From Isoptericola luteus (lineage in GTDB: Bacteria; Actinomycetota; Actinomycetes; Actinomycetales; Cellulomonadaceae), in NCBI RefSeq assembly GCF_020297055.1, contig NZ_JAIXCQ010000012.1, forward strand, positions 1-64,000: 64,000 bases of DNA. The letters are read 5' to 3'. Both the position numbers and the translations under genes were made by a program. Every line of letters starts with the position of its first letter. The first letter of the stretch is position 1. The notes under the pieces are model-generated. The model saw only the letters and a program-made list of their open reading frames with translations, had not been told where the DNA came from and did no database searches. Of this stretch, positions 28,072-41,843 are shown piece by piece.

Positions 28072-28551
28072 ATGTCGCCGAAAGGGGCCAACCCGGTGCC
28101 GTGGGACCACACCGAGCTGAGCGTGGGCGAGGTGGCGGCTCGCAGCGGGGTGTCGGTGTCCGCCCTGCACTTCTACGAGCGGCAGGGGCTCATCACCAGC
28201 CGGCGGACCGCGGGCAACCAGCGGCGCTACCGGCGCGACGTGCTGCGCCGGGTCGCGTTCGTGCGGGTGTCCCAGCGGGTCGGCGTCCCGCTCGCCCGGA
28301 TCGCCGAGGCACTGTCGACCCTGCCGGACGACCGTGCCCCCAGCGTGCGTGACTGGGAGCGCCTGTCGCGGACCTGGCGCACGGAGCTCGACGCGCGCAT
28401 CGCCCAGCTCCAGCGCCTGCGGGACGACCTCACCGACTGCATCGGCTGCGGCTGCCTCTCCCTGAGCCGGTGCGTGCTCGCCAACCCGCGCGACGAGATG
28501 GGCGAGGAGGGCCCGGGGCCCCGTCGGCTCCTGGTCGACGAGCCGGGCTGA
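28072..28551 (+). CDS. soxR: Redox-sensitive transcriptional activator SoxR
   Basis: MerR-family [2Fe-2S] regulator of 159 residues. Winged HTH ELSVGEVAARSGVSVSALHFYERQGL (15-40) with NQRRYRRDVLRRVAFVRVSQR, a dimerisation coiled coil about 92-121, and the cluster motif CIGCGCLSLSRC: Cys123, Cys126, Cys128, Cys134 in the SoxR spacing CX2CXCX5C. Oxidation of the cluster by redox-cycling compounds activates target promoters in other bacteria. ATG 28072 gives the usual length. It is divergent from the remnant-MFS-BBE operon and shares the SoxR box. No soxS is present, consistent with actinobacteria where SoxR acts directly on export and reductase genes. Confidence 0.95.
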   Translation: MSPKGANPVPWDHTELSVGEVAARSGVSVSALHFYERQGLITSRRTAGNQRRYRRDVLRRVAFVRVSQRVGVPLARIAEALSTLPDDRAPSVRDWERLSRTWRTELDARIAQLQRLRDDLTDCIGCGCLSLSRCVLANPRDEMGEEGPGPRRLLVDEPG

Positions 28552-28579
28552 GCGCCGTCCGCGGCTCGCCGCGCTGCCC

Positions 28580-28585
28580 TACCCT
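28580..28585 (+). promoter_or_regulatory. -10 box of aroQ, leaderless spacing
   Basis: TACCCT ends 6 bases before the aroQ ATG. Confidence 0.55.
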
Positions 28586-28591
28586 CGGGGC

Positions 28592-29038
28592 ATGACTCAG
28601 GTGCTGATCCTCAACGGACCCAACCTCGGCCGGCTCGGCGTGCGCGAGCCGGAGATCTACGGTCACCAGTCGATGGCGGAGCTCGAGCGCGCGGCGGCGC
28701 GGTGGGGTGCGGACCTGGGCCTCGAGATCGACGTGCGGCAGACCGACGACGAGGCGACGCTCGTGGGCTGGCTGCACGAGGCGGTCGACGCGCGCGCCCA
28801 CGTGATCCTCAACCCTGCAGCCTTTACCCATTACAGCTACGCGCTGCGGGACTCCGCCGCGCAGGTGACGTCGGCCGGCCTGCTGCTCGTGGAGGTACAC
28901 CTGTCGAACCCGGCTGCCCGCGAGTCCTTCCGCCACTACTCGGTGGTCGCAGGGATCGCCACGGGCACGATCGCGGGGTTCGGGTTCGGTTCCTACCGGC
29001 TGGCGGTCCAGGCGATCAGCGACAAGCTTGCAGACTAG
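28592..29038 (+). CDS. aroQ: Type II 3-dehydroquinate dehydratase
   Basis: Dehydrates 3-dehydroquinate, step 3 of the shikimate pathway. 148 residues, the usual length of the dodecameric type II enzyme. LILNGPNLGRLGVREPEIYG includes the catalytic Arg/Tyr loop; ILNPAAFTHYSYALRDS carries the Asn and the Thr-His-Ser/Tyr segment; VEVHLSNPAARESFRHYS includes the catalytic His. It has its own leaderless-type promoter and is separated from aroEC-KB by 8 kb of accessory genes. Confidence 0.96.
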   Translation: MTQVLILNGPNLGRLGVREPEIYGHQSMAELERAAARWGADLGLEIDVRQTDDEATLVGWLHEAVDARAHVILNPAAFTHYSYALRDSAAQVTSAGLLLVEVHLSNPAARESFRHYSVVAGIATGTIAGFGFGSYRLAVQAISDKLAD

Positions 29039-29059
29039 ATCTGGGAGATTCAAGGGAAG

Positions 29060-29097
29060 ATGCTTGAGCATTCTTGATCAAGGATCTATGCTTGAGC
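29060..29097 (+). promoter_or_regulatory. satD promoter with 10-bp direct repeats and a central palindrome
   Basis: ATGCTTGAGC occurs at 29060-29069 and 29088-29097, with the palindrome CTTGATCAAG (29073-29082) between. The first repeat supplies -35 TTGAGC (29064-29069), then a 17-bp spacer and -10 TATGCT (29087-29092), 6 bases before GTG 29099. This is the most AT-rich spot of the region and looks like a regulator-bound leaderless promoter. Confidence 0.75.
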
Positions 29098-29098
29098 G

Positions 29099-29797
29099 GT
29101 GATCGTCATTACCGCGGACCAGCGGGGGAGCACCGGGAACGCCGACCGTGTCCCCGAGGTGCTCGACGCGCTCGCCCGGCGCACGGCCGGCCACGCCGGA
29201 GTCGTGCTCGGCTTCGAGCGCACGGTCGGCGACGAGGTCCAGGGCGTGCTCGACGCCGACGAGGGCGCCGCGCTCGCCGTCGACCTCGTGCTCGACCTGG
29301 TCCGGGACGGCGGGTGGTCGGTCGGTGTCGGTCTCGGCGCCGTCGACGAGCCCCTGCCCGAGGTGTCGCGCGCAGCGTCCGGGGCGGCGTTCGTCCGGGC
29401 TCGTCGAGCCGTTGAGCGGGCCAAGGGGCGAGGCAGTGCGGTACCGGTCGCCGTCGCGGGCTCCCCGCGGGAGCCGTACGCGACCGTGGCGTCGGACGCC
29501 GAGGCGCTGCTCCGCCTGTTGGGGGCCGTGGTGGCGCGTCGCACCGAGCCCGGGTGGGAGGCGGTCGATACGCTCGCCGGGCACGCAGGGGAGCCGGGGC
29601 CGCAGCGCGCGACCGCGGCGTCGCTCGGCGTCAGCGAGCAGGCGGTGAGCCAGCGGCTGCGCGCGGCACTGTGGGCGGAGGACGCAGCGGTGCGGCCGCT
29701 GGCCGCCCGGCTCCTGCGGGCCGGCGCCGGCGAGCGGCCCGACGACAAGACCGACGACGAGACCGACGACGAGACCGACGAGGGAGTCCAGGGATGA
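29099..29797 (+). CDS. SatD-family protein with C-terminal helix-turn-helix
   Basis: 232 residues. The N-terminal part has the SatD pattern VITADQRGSTG (3-13, Asp7 and Ser11), RTVGDEVQG (41-49) and WSVGVGLGAVDEP (73-85), which resembles the metal- and nucleotide-binding layout of GGDEF/class III cyclase folds; that likeness is my inference. Residues 168-190 (PQRATAASLGVSEQAVSQRLRAA) form a helix-turn-helix. The C-terminus is an acidic repeat DDKTDDETDDETDE. SatD was named from a Streptococcus mutans acid-tolerance locus; its biochemical role is unsettled. Leaderless GTG start; overlaps the next gene by 4 bases. It could bind its own promoter repeats. Confidence 0.8.
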   Translation: MIVITADQRGSTGNADRVPEVLDALARRTAGHAGVVLGFERTVGDEVQGVLDADEGAALAVDLVLDLVRDGGWSVGVGLGAVDEPLPEVSRAASGAAFVRARRAVERAKGRGSAVPVAVAGSPREPYATVASDAEALLRLLGAVVARRTEPGWEAVDTLAGHAGEPGPQRATAASLGVSEQAVSQRLRAALWAEDAAVRPLAARLLRAGAGERPDDKTDDETDDETDEGVQG

Positions 29798-30201
29798 GCG
29801 GAGCGACGATCGCGTGGGTCGCCGTCGTGTGGGTCGTCGTGCCGGCGCTGAGTGTCGGCCTCGGGGCGTGGGTGGTGCCGTGGGTGCTGCGGCACGCCGA
29901 GAGCGAGCCCCGCGTGGAGGCCGAGGCGATGACGGTCCTGCAGGGCGGCACGTGGATCGGCCTGCTCGAACGGCTCTCGGTCACCGGGACGCTGCTCGCC
30001 GGCTACCCGGAGGGCGTCGCGATCGTCGTCGCCGTCAAGGGGCTGGGCCGGTTCCCGGAGCTGCGGGAGCACCCGGTCGCGAGCGAGCGGTTCGTGGTCG
30101 GCACGCTGGCGTCGCTCGTGTGGGCCGTCGGGCTGGGGCTCGCGGGTCGCCTGCTGATCGGCATCCTGGTCACCGGTGAGGTCCCGACCCCGCCGGGCTG
30201 A
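29794..30201 (+). CDS. Small membrane protein coupled to SatD
   Basis: 135 residues with three predicted membrane helices (about 7-30, 60-82, 104-127). The core WIGLLERLSVTGTLLAG followed by VAVKGLGRFPELRE and ASERFVVGTLASLVWA resembles the C-terminal half of DUF3307/SatE-type membrane proteins that accompany satD elsewhere; this is from memory. ATG overlaps the satD stop (ATGA), so the two are translationally coupled and probably work together at the membrane. No enzymatic motif is seen. Confidence 0.72.
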   Translation: MSGATIAWVAVVWVVVPALSVGLGAWVVPWVLRHAESEPRVEAEAMTVLQGGTWIGLLERLSVTGTLLAGYPEGVAIVVAVKGLGRFPELREHPVASERFVVGTLASLVWAVGLGLAGRLLIGILVTGEVPTPPG

Positions 30202-30244
30202 GCGTCCCGCCCGCGGGGTGGGAGCCGGGGGCCGGCCGGACGAG

Positions 30245-30250
30245 TAGACT
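30245..30250 (+). promoter_or_regulatory. -10 box of the efp promoter
   Basis: TAGACT, overlapping the palindrome GACTAGTC (30247-30254) and followed by a GGGCCC/GGGCCC hairpin (30256-30272) at the expected 5' end of the mRNA. Leader about 100 bases. Confidence 0.5.
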
Positions 30251-30357
30251 AGTCCGGGCCCTCTGCGGGCCCCCGCCTGTGACTATTCGATTGTGACGAC
30301 GCGTCCGGACGCCGGTCCGACGCGAGACCCCGCCCCCGATCCTGAGGACTTCAGAAC

Positions 30358-30921
30358 GTGGCTACCACCAACGACATCAAGAACGGCACCGTGCTCCGCA
30401 TCGACGGTCAGCTCTGGTCGATCATCGAGTTCCAGCACGTCAAGCCGGGCAAGGGTGGGGCGTTCGTCCGCACGAAGATGAAGAACGTGGTGTCGGGCAA
30501 GACCGTCGACAAGACGTTCAACGCAGGGCTCAAGATCGAGACCGCGAACGTGGACCGCCGCGACTTCCAGTACCTGTACATGGACGGCGACGACTACGTG
30601 TTCATGGACACCGCCACGTACGACCAGATCACGGTCCCGGCCGCCACCGTCGGCGACGCCAAGGACTACATGCTCGAGGGCATGAACATCATGGTCGCGT
30701 CGAACGAGGGCACCCCGCTCTACGTCGAGCTGCCGTCGTCGGTCGTCCTCGAGATCACCTACACCGAGCCCGGCCTGCAGGGCGACCGCTCCACCGGCGG
30801 CACCAAGCCCGCCACCGTGGAGACGGGCGCCGAGATCCAGGTCCCGCTGTTCCTCGAGCAGGGCACCAAGGTCAAGGTCGACACGCGTGACGGGTCGTAC
30901 CTCGGCCGTGTGAACGACTGA
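30358..30921 (+). CDS. efp: Elongation factor P
   Basis: Relieves ribosome stalling at polyproline stretches. 187 residues in three beta-barrel domains. The domain I loop reads [16 protein letters not shown], with the exposed Lys that is modified in some bacteria; no modifying enzyme genes are nearby. The C-terminal signature is [20 protein letters not shown] start. nusB follows after 14 bases in the conserved efp-nusB arrangement. Confidence 0.97.
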   Translation: MATTNDIKNGTVLRIDGQLWSIIEFQHVKPGKGGAFVRTKMKNVVSGKTVDKTFNAGLKIETANVDRRDFQYLYMDGDDYVFMDTATYDQITVPAATVGDAKDYMLEGMNIMVASNEGTPLYVELPSSVVLEITYTEPGLQGDRSTGGTKPATVETGAEIQVPLFLEQGTKVKVDTRDGSYLGRVND

Positions 30922-30935
30922 GGCCACGCAGCGAC

Positions 30936-31352
30936 ATGGGAGCACGGACCAAGGCGCGCAAGCGCGCCGTCGACATCCTCTTCGAGGCCGAGCAGCGCGG
31001 CGTCGACCCGCAGGTGCTGCTGGCCGACCGCGTGATCGAGCCGCACACGGAGGCCGCGGTGCCGCAGTACTCGGTCGAGCTCGTGGAGGGCGTCCTCGCG
31101 CACGCGGAGCGGATCGACGAGCTGCTCGCGACGTACTCCCACGGGTGGACGGTCGAGCGCATGCCCGCCGTGGACCGCGCCCTGCTGCGGGTCGGGACGT
31201 GGGAGCTGCTCTACAACGACGACGTCCCGGACGCCGTCGCGGTGGACGAGGCCGTGGACCTGGCCCGCCAGCTCTCGACGGACGAGTCGCCCAGCTTCGT
31301 CAACGGGCTGCTCGGCCGGCTGGTCGACATCAAGCCGACGCTTCTCGCCTGA
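30936..31352 (+). CDS. nusB: Transcription antitermination factor NusB
   Basis: All-helical RNA-binding factor of 138 residues, used with NusE/S10 for rRNA antitermination. The N-terminal RTKARKRAVDILFEAEQRG, the middle ERMPAVDRALLRVGTWELL and the C-terminal VNGLLGRLVD are typical. Cotranscribed with efp; a hairpin follows and separates it from the pyr operon. Confidence 0.95.
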   Translation: MGARTKARKRAVDILFEAEQRGVDPQVLLADRVIEPHTEAAVPQYSVELVEGVLAHAERIDELLATYSHGWTVERMPAVDRALLRVGTWELLYNDDVPDAVAVDEAVDLARQLSTDESPSFVNGLLGRLVDIKPTLLA

Positions 31353-31369
31353 CGACACCGCACGCCGCA

Positions 31370-31425
31370 CAGGCGGCTGCTCGCGCACCCACGGCCCCCG
31401 GCCGGGTCGCCCGAGCGGCCGCCTG
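31370..31425 (+). terminator. Terminator-like hairpin between nusB and pyr operon
   Basis: CAGGCGGCTGCTCG (31370-31383) pairs with CGAGCGGCCGCCTG (31412-31425), 14 bp with one wobble; the 28-base loop is itself GC-rich and can fold. Confidence 0.5.
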
Positions 31426-31544
31426 TCGTGCGTCCGGGGCCGTCCGGGACGGGGCTCCCCGTGCAGCATCGGGGGCAGAGGCGGGTGTGACGCACGCCGC
31501 GCCCGGATGGTGGGCACCTCGGGGCCGCGCCCCGGTCGCGGGGC

Positions 31545-31550
31545 TAGGCT
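31545..31550 (+). promoter_or_regulatory. -10 box of pyr operon
   Basis: TAGGCT; the transcript would start near 31557 and carry the PyrR-binding hairpin and ribosome site within about 55 bases. Confidence 0.6.
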
Positions 31551-31571
31551 GGGGCCCGTCCACGACAGACA

Positions 31572-33233
<1,662 letters not shown>

Positions 33234-33237
<4 letters not shown>

Positions 33238-34571
33238 CCACCACCTACGTGCTGCGCGGAGCGCGGCCGCTCGGGGGCGAGGCCGCCGACGTCGTGCTCG
33301 CCGACGGGATCGTGCACGAGATCACCGCGCCCGGCGCGGCGGGGGTGCCCGACGGCGCCGTCGTCGTCGACGCGATCGACCACGTTCTCCTGCCCGGCCT
33401 GGTGGACCTGCACACGCACCTGCGCGAGCCGGGCCGCGAGGACGCCGAGACCGTCGCGTCAGGCACCCGGGCCGCGGCCGCGGGCGGCTTCACCGCCGTG
33501 CACGCCATGGCGAACACCTCACCGGTCGCGGACACCGCGGGTGTCGTGGAGCAGGTGTGGCGCCTGGGCCGCCAGGCCGGCTGGGTGGACGTCCACCCCG
33601 TCGGTGCCGTCACCGTCGGCCTCGGCGGCGACCGGCTCGCCGAGCTCGGCGCGATGGCGGACTCGCCCGCCCGCGTGCGGGTGTTCTCCGACGACGGCAG
33701 GTGCGTGCACGACCCGATCCTGATGCGCCGTGCCCTGGAGTACGTCAAGGCGTTCGACGGGGTCGTGGCCCAGCACGCCCAGGAGCCGCGCCTCACCGAG
33801 GGCGCGCAGATGAACGAGGGCGTCGTCTCCGCCGAGATCGGCCTCGCGGGCTGGCCCGCCGTCGCCGAGGAGGCGATCATCGCCCGTGACGTGCTGCTCG
33901 CCGAGCACGTCGGGTCCCGCCTGCACGTGTGCCACCTCTCGACCGCCGGGTCCGTGGAGATCGTGCGCTGGGCCAAGGGCCGGGGCATCGACGTGACCGC
34001 CGAGGTGACGCCGCACCACCTGGTCCTCACCGACGAGCTCGCGCGCAGCTACGACCCGGCGTTCAAGGTCAACCCGCCGCTGCGCACCGCGGCCGACGTC
34101 GAGGCGGTCCGTGCCGGCCTGGCCGACGGCACCATCGACATCGTCGCCACCGACCACGCCCCCCACACCCGCGAGGACAAGGACTGCGAGTGGGGCGCGG
34201 CCGCGTTCGGCATGACCGGGCTGGAGACGGCGCTGAGCGTCGTCCAGCAGACCATGGTCGATTCCGGCCGCCTCACGTGGGCCGACGTCGCGCGCGTGCT
34301 GTCCACCACCCCGGCCCGGATCGGCCGCGTCGACGCCGAGCACGGCCGCCCGATCGCCGTCGGCGAGCCCGCGAACCTCACCCTGGTCGACCCGGCGGCG
34401 CGCCGCACCGTCGACGGCGCGGCCCAGGCGACCGCGAGCGCCAACACGCCCTTCGCGGGGTACGAGCTGCCCGGGCGCGTCGTCGCGACGTTCCTGCGCG
34501 GCCGCGCCACCGTGCTCGACGGTGCCCCCGTCGAGCGCACCGACCTTGCCATCGAGGGAGCTGCACGATGA
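33234..34571 (+). CDS. pyrC: Dihydroorotase
   Basis: Zinc amidohydrolase (type I, 445 residues) closing the dihydroorotate ring. Metal-binding [41 protein letters not shown] and [14 protein letters not shown] are all present. GTG 33234 overlaps the pyrB stop (GTGA); frames running from further left belong to pyrB shadows. Overlaps the next gene by 4 bases. Confidence 0.96.
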
Positions 34572-35104
34572 CCATGCCCGTCGCCGTCGGGATCTGGGTC
34601 GCGCTCGGCGTGGTCCTGCTGCTCCTGGTGCTCACCGGACGCCGCCGCCTCGCCGCCCGCACGCGGCAGACGGTCCCGCCGCCGCCCGCGGTGCCCGCCG
34701 GCCTCGGCGCGCTGCGCCTCGGTCCGGTGGCGGCCACCTACGTCTCCAGCACCCTGTCGGGCGACTGGCTCGCCCGTGTCGGGGCGCACTCGCTCGGCGA
34801 CCGTGCCGCCGGCCAGGTGTCCGTGCACGACGCCGGCGTGCTCGTCGAGCGCGACGGCGCCCCCGACGTCTTCGTGCCGACCGCCGCGCTGCGCGACGTC
34901 GGGCTCGCACCCGGCATGGCGGGCAAGTTCGTGGGCACCGACGGGCTCGTCGTCGTGACGTGGGAGGACCCCGCCGCCGACGACGTGCCCGCCGTGGTCC
35001 TCGACACCGGGCTGCGCACCCGGCTGGCCACGGACCGGGCCCGCCTGGTCGACGCCGTGCGCCACCTCATGACCTCCGCCCCCGCACCGAAGGACCCCCA
35101 GTGA
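34568..35104 (+). CDS. Membrane-anchored PH-like protein of the pyr operon
   Basis: 178 residues: an N-terminal membrane helix ([20 protein letters not shown], 5-24), then a globular domain ([29 protein letters not shown], later [24 protein letters not shown]) of the PH-like type found in this operon position in actinobacteria; Mycobacterium tuberculosis Rv1382 sits in the same place between pyrC and carA. Its role in pyrimidine synthesis is unknown. Both ends overlap neighbours (ATGA with pyrC, GTGA with carA), so it is made in fixed proportion to the pathway enzymes. Confidence 0.85.
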   Translation: MTMPVAVGIWVALGVVLLLLVLTGRRRLAARTRQTVPPPPAVPAGLGALRLGPVAATYVSSTLSGDWLARVGAHSLGDRAAGQVSVHDAGVLVERDGAPDVFVPTAALRDVGLAPGMAGKFVGTDGLVVVTWEDPAADDVPAVVLDTGLRTRLATDRARLVDAVRHLMTSAPAPKDPQ

Positions 35105-36377
35105 CCTCCACCACCGCCCCCACCGCCGGCCCGGCCGTCCTGGTCCTCGAGGACGGCACGGTCGTGCGCGGCCGCGCCTACGGCGCGCGCGGCGTCACCT
35201 TCGGCGAGATCGTGTTCTCCACCGGCATGACCGGGTACCAGGAGACCCTCACCGACCCCTCCTACCACCGCCAGATCGTGGTGATGACGGCCCCGCACGT
35301 GGGCAACACCGGCATCAACGACGAGGACCCGGAGTCGGGCAAGATCTGGGTGGCCGGCTACGTGCTGCGCGACCCCGCGCGGCGGGTGTCCTCCTGGCGC
35401 GCCGACCGCTCCCTCGAGGACGAGCTCGTCGCCCAGGGCGTCGTGGGCATCAGCGAGGTCGACACCCGCTTCCTCACCCGCCACCTGCGCGAGCTCGGCG
35501 TGATGCGCGCCGGCGTCTTCTCCGGCGACGCGCTGCTCGGCGCCACCGGGCTCGAGCGCCCCGTCGCGGAGCTCGTCGCGCAGGTGCAGGGCTCGCCGCA
35601 GATGGCGGGCGCCAACCTCGCGCCCGAGGTGACGACCGCCGAGGCGTACGTCGTCGAGCCCGCCGGGCGGTTCGCCGGGGCCGAGCCGCTCGCGACCGTC
35701 GTCGCCCTGGACCTGGGCATCAAGGCCATGACGCCGCAGCGGCTGTCCGAGCGCGGCGTGCGGGTGCACGTCCTGCCGCAGTCCGCGTCCATCGAGGACG
35801 TCACCTCGCGGCTGCCCGGCGACGGCTCGCCGGTCGGCGTGTTCTTCTCCAACGGCCCCGGCGACCCGTCGTCGGCCGAGCACGAGATCGACCTGCTGCG
35901 CGGCGTGCTGGACCGCGGCATCCCGTTCTTCGGGATCTGCTTCGGCAACCAGCTCCTGGGCCGTGCCCTGGGGTACGGCACCTACAAGCTCGGCTACGGG
36001 CACCGCGGCATCAACCAGCCGGTGATGGACCGCACCACGGGCAAGGTCGAGGTCACCGCGCACAACCACGGCTTCGCCGTCGACGCCCCGCTCGACGCCG
36101 TGAGCACCGCGCCGTACGACGCCGAGCGGGCCGACGAGGGGCGCTACGGGCGCGTCATCGTCTCGCACGTGGGCCTCAACGACCAGGTGGTCGAGGGCCT
36201 CACCGCGCTCGACGTGCCGGCGTTCTCCGTGCAGTACCACCCCGAGGCCGCCGCCGGCCCGCACGACAGCGCGTACCTCTTCGACCGCTTCGTCACCCTC
36301 ATGACCACCCGCCAGCCCGTGACCGTGCCCGACAGCGCCCTCGCCGCGCTGGCCGCCACCGGCGAGAAGGAGAACTG

Positions 36378-36378
<1 letters not shown>
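35101..36378 (+). CDS. carA: Carbamoyl-phosphate synthase small chain
   Basis: Glutamine amidotransferase subunit that feeds ammonia to CarB. 425 residues. The N-terminal domain has [21 protein letters not shown]; the class I amidotransferase domain has SNGPGDPSS, nucleophile Cys in [16 protein letters not shown], and HNHGFAV and [12 protein letters not shown] containing the His/Glu of the triad. GTG 35101 overlaps the previous stop; carB begins at the last base of its stop codon. Confidence 0.97.
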
Positions 36379-39751
<3,373 letters not shown>

Positions 39752-39755
<4 letters not shown>

Positions 39756-40618
39756 GCGCCGTGGCGCCCTTCGGGGCGCGCCTGGCCGCGGCCATGGACG
39801 CGCACGGTCCGCTGTGCGTGGGCATCGACCCGCACGTGCCGCTCCTGCACGACTGGGGCCTGTCCGACGACGCGGCGGGGGTGCGGGAGTTCGGCCTGCG
39901 CGTGGTGGAGGCCCTGGGCGGCCGCGTGGCGGCCCTCAAGCCGCAGGCGGCGTTCTTCGAGCGGCACGGGTCCGCCGGCGTCGCGGCCCTGGAGGACGTG
40001 CTCGCGGCCGCCCGCGCGGCGGGCACGCTGACGATCGTCGACGCCAAGCGCGGCGACATCGGCTCGACCATGGGCGCGTACGCCGACGCCTTCCTCGCGG
40101 ACGGATCTCCGCTGGCGGGCGACGCGGTGACCCTGTCCCCGTACCTCGGTTTCGGCTCCCTCGCACCGGCCGCGGACCTGGCCGCCCGCACCGGGCGGGG
40201 CATCTTCGTGCTGTGCCTCACGTCGAACTCCGAGGGCCACGAGGTGCAGCATGCCGTCGGGCCCGACGGCGTGAGCGTCGCCGCCTCGATCGCCGCCCAG
40301 GCGGCGGTCCTCAACTCGGGCGCCGCGTCGCACGGGCTGGCGATGGGATCGGTGGGTCTGGTCGTGGGCGCGACGGTCGGCGACGCCGCCCGCGCCACGG
40401 GCACGGACCTGCAGGCCGTGCACGGCCCGCTGCTCGCCCCGGGCGTCGGGGCGCAGGGAGCGGGGGAGCGCGAGCTCGCCGCCGTCTTCGGCCCGGCGCG
40501 GCGCCAGGTCCTGGCGTCGTCGTCGCGCGGCGTGCTCTCGGCCGGGCCGGCGGCGGCGGGCCTGCGGGACGCCGCCGCGCGGGCCGCTGAGCAGGCCACG
40601 AGCGCGCTGCGCGGCTGA
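39752..40618 (+). CDS. pyrF: Orotidine 5'-phosphate decarboxylase (actinobacterial type)
   Basis: Converts OMP to UMP. 288 residues, longer than the E. coli enzyme and typical of the PyrF type 2 subfamily. [17 protein letters not shown] at the N-terminus, the catalytic Lys/Asp segment [22 protein letters not shown], and [12 protein letters not shown] near the end. GTG overlaps the carB stop (GTGA). Last gene of the operon; pyrD and pyrE are not in the window. Confidence 0.95.
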
Positions 40619-40699
40619 CGGGGCGGCCGGCCGCGTCCGTCTTGGCCCGGATTGGCCGGATCTTGCCGCCGGGACGGGCGCGCCGGGCACCTCCCCCGA

Positions 40700-40728
40700 T
40701 TGCCGACGGTGCAGGTCGTGGCTACTTT
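40700..40728 (+). promoter_or_regulatory. mihF promoter
   Basis: -35 TTGCCG (40700-40705), 17-bp spacer, -10 TACTTT (40723-40728). Predicted start near 40735, about 44 bases before the mihF GTG. Confidence 0.65.
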
Positions 40729-40778
40729 CGAGAATGAAGTTCACACGTCCAGCGGCTCGACAAGAGTAGGTGACTTGC

Positions 40779-41090
40779 GTGGCTCTCCCCCCACTCACCC
40801 CGGAACAGCGTGCAGCGGCCCTCGAGAAGGCGGCCGAGGCGCGGCGCGTCCGCGCGGAGATCAAGAACCGGTTGAAGTACTCGCAGGGCTCGCTCGAGGA
40901 GGTGATCACCCAGGGGCAGACCGACGACGTCGTGGGCAAGCTCAAGGTCGTCTCGCTGCTGGAGTCGCTCCCGGGTGTCGGTAAGGTGAAGGCTCGGGCG
41001 ATCATGGAAGAGATCGGGATCGCCGAGACCCGTCGCGTGCGTGGCCTGGGGCCGCACCAGAGGCACGCGCTCATCGAGAGGTTTGGCTGA
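40779..41090 (+). CDS. mihF: Integration host factor, actinobacterial type (mIHF)
   Basis: Nucleoid protein of 103 residues, unrelated in fold to E. coli IHF. It begins [20 protein letters not shown] as in other actinobacteria and carries the DNA-binding H2TH/HhH region [21 protein letters not shown] (about 60-80). GTG 40779 is preferred over GTG 40770 by this homology. mihF-gmk-rpoZ is a fixed actinobacterial order. The end overlaps the likely TTG start of gmk by 8 bases. Confidence 0.93.
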   Translation: MALPPLTPEQRAAALEKAAEARRVRAEIKNRLKYSQGSLEEVITQGQTDDVVGKLKVVSLLESLPGVGKVKARAIMEEIGIAETRRVRGLGPHQRHALIERFG

Positions 41091-41784
41091 CATCTCCGCA
41101 CCACCGGCCGGTCGCCCGGCATCGCAGGACTCGTACGACGGCACCGTCGCGGCGGCGCCGGACACCGCCCCCGACGGCGTGGAGCGGACGCCGGCGCGCA
41201 CCCGCCTGACGGTGCTGGCCGGGCCGACGGCGGTGGGCAAGGGCACGGTGTCCGCCGACATCCGCGCCCGCTACCCGCAGGTGTGGCTGTCGGTGTCGGC
41301 GACGACCCGGCCGCCGCGCCCCGGCGAGGTGCACGGTGTGCACTACCTGTTCGTCGAGCCCGAGGAGTTCGACCAGATGGTCGCCGCGGGCGACATGCTC
41401 GAGTGGGCGGTCGTGCACGGACGCCACCGCTACGGCACGCCGCGGGGGCCGGTCGAGGCGCACCTGGCGCGGGGCATCCCGACGCTGCTCGAGATCGACC
41501 TGCAGGGCGCCCGCCAGGTGCGGGAGGCCGCGAGCGTGCGCGGGCTGGACGCGCAGTTCGTCTTCCTGTCCCCGCCGAGCTTCGACGAGCTCGTGCGACG
41601 GCTGGTGGGGCGCGGCACGGAGAGCGCCGAGGAGCGTGAGCGGCGGCTGCGCACGGCGCGCACCGAGCTGGCCGCCGAGTCCGAGTTCGACGTGACGATC
41701 GTCAACGACGACGTCACGCACGCCACGGACGAGCTCGCCCGCGTGATGGGTGTGACGACCGTGACACCGCAGGTCGCCCGCTGA
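41083..41784 (+). CDS. gmk: Guanylate kinase
   Basis: Phosphorylates GMP to GDP. P-loop [16 protein letters not shown]-binding [40 protein letters not shown] and [12 protein letters not shown] are all present. No ATG fits. TTG 41083 inside the end of mihF, with GAGAGG upstream, gives 233 residues with a 43-residue disordered lead; GTG 41179 would give about 201 residues. I favour TTG because of the overlap with mihF but the start is uncertain. rpoZ follows with its own promoter. Confidence 0.93.
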   Translation: MADISAPPAGRPASQDSYDGTVAAAPDTAPDGVERTPARTRLTVLAGPTAVGKGTVSADIRARYPQVWLSVSATTRPPRPGEVHGVHYLFVEPEEFDQMVAAGDMLEWAVVHGRHRYGTPRGPVEAHLARGIPTLLEIDLQGARQVREAASVRGLDAQFVFLSPPSFDELVRRLVGRGTESAEERERRLRTARTELAAESEFDVTIVNDDVTHATDELARVMGVTTVTPQVAR

Positions 41785-41808
41785 CAACGGGTGGACAACG
41801 GGTAGAGT
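41781..41808 (+). promoter_or_regulatory. rpoZ promoter
   Basis: -35 CTGACA (41781-41786, overlapping the gmk stop), 16-bp spacer, -10 TAGAGT (41803-41808). GACAACGGGT occurs twice in the area. GGAGAG precedes ATG 41844. Confidence 0.6.
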
Positions 41809-41843
41809 GGTGCGTTGACCCCCGACTTTTTGGAGAGTGACCC

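Noticed and set aside
40623-40634. GCGGCCGGCCGC palindrome after pyrF as terminator
   Set aside because: Perfect palindrome but with no loop or tail and very likely by chance in such GC-rich DNA.
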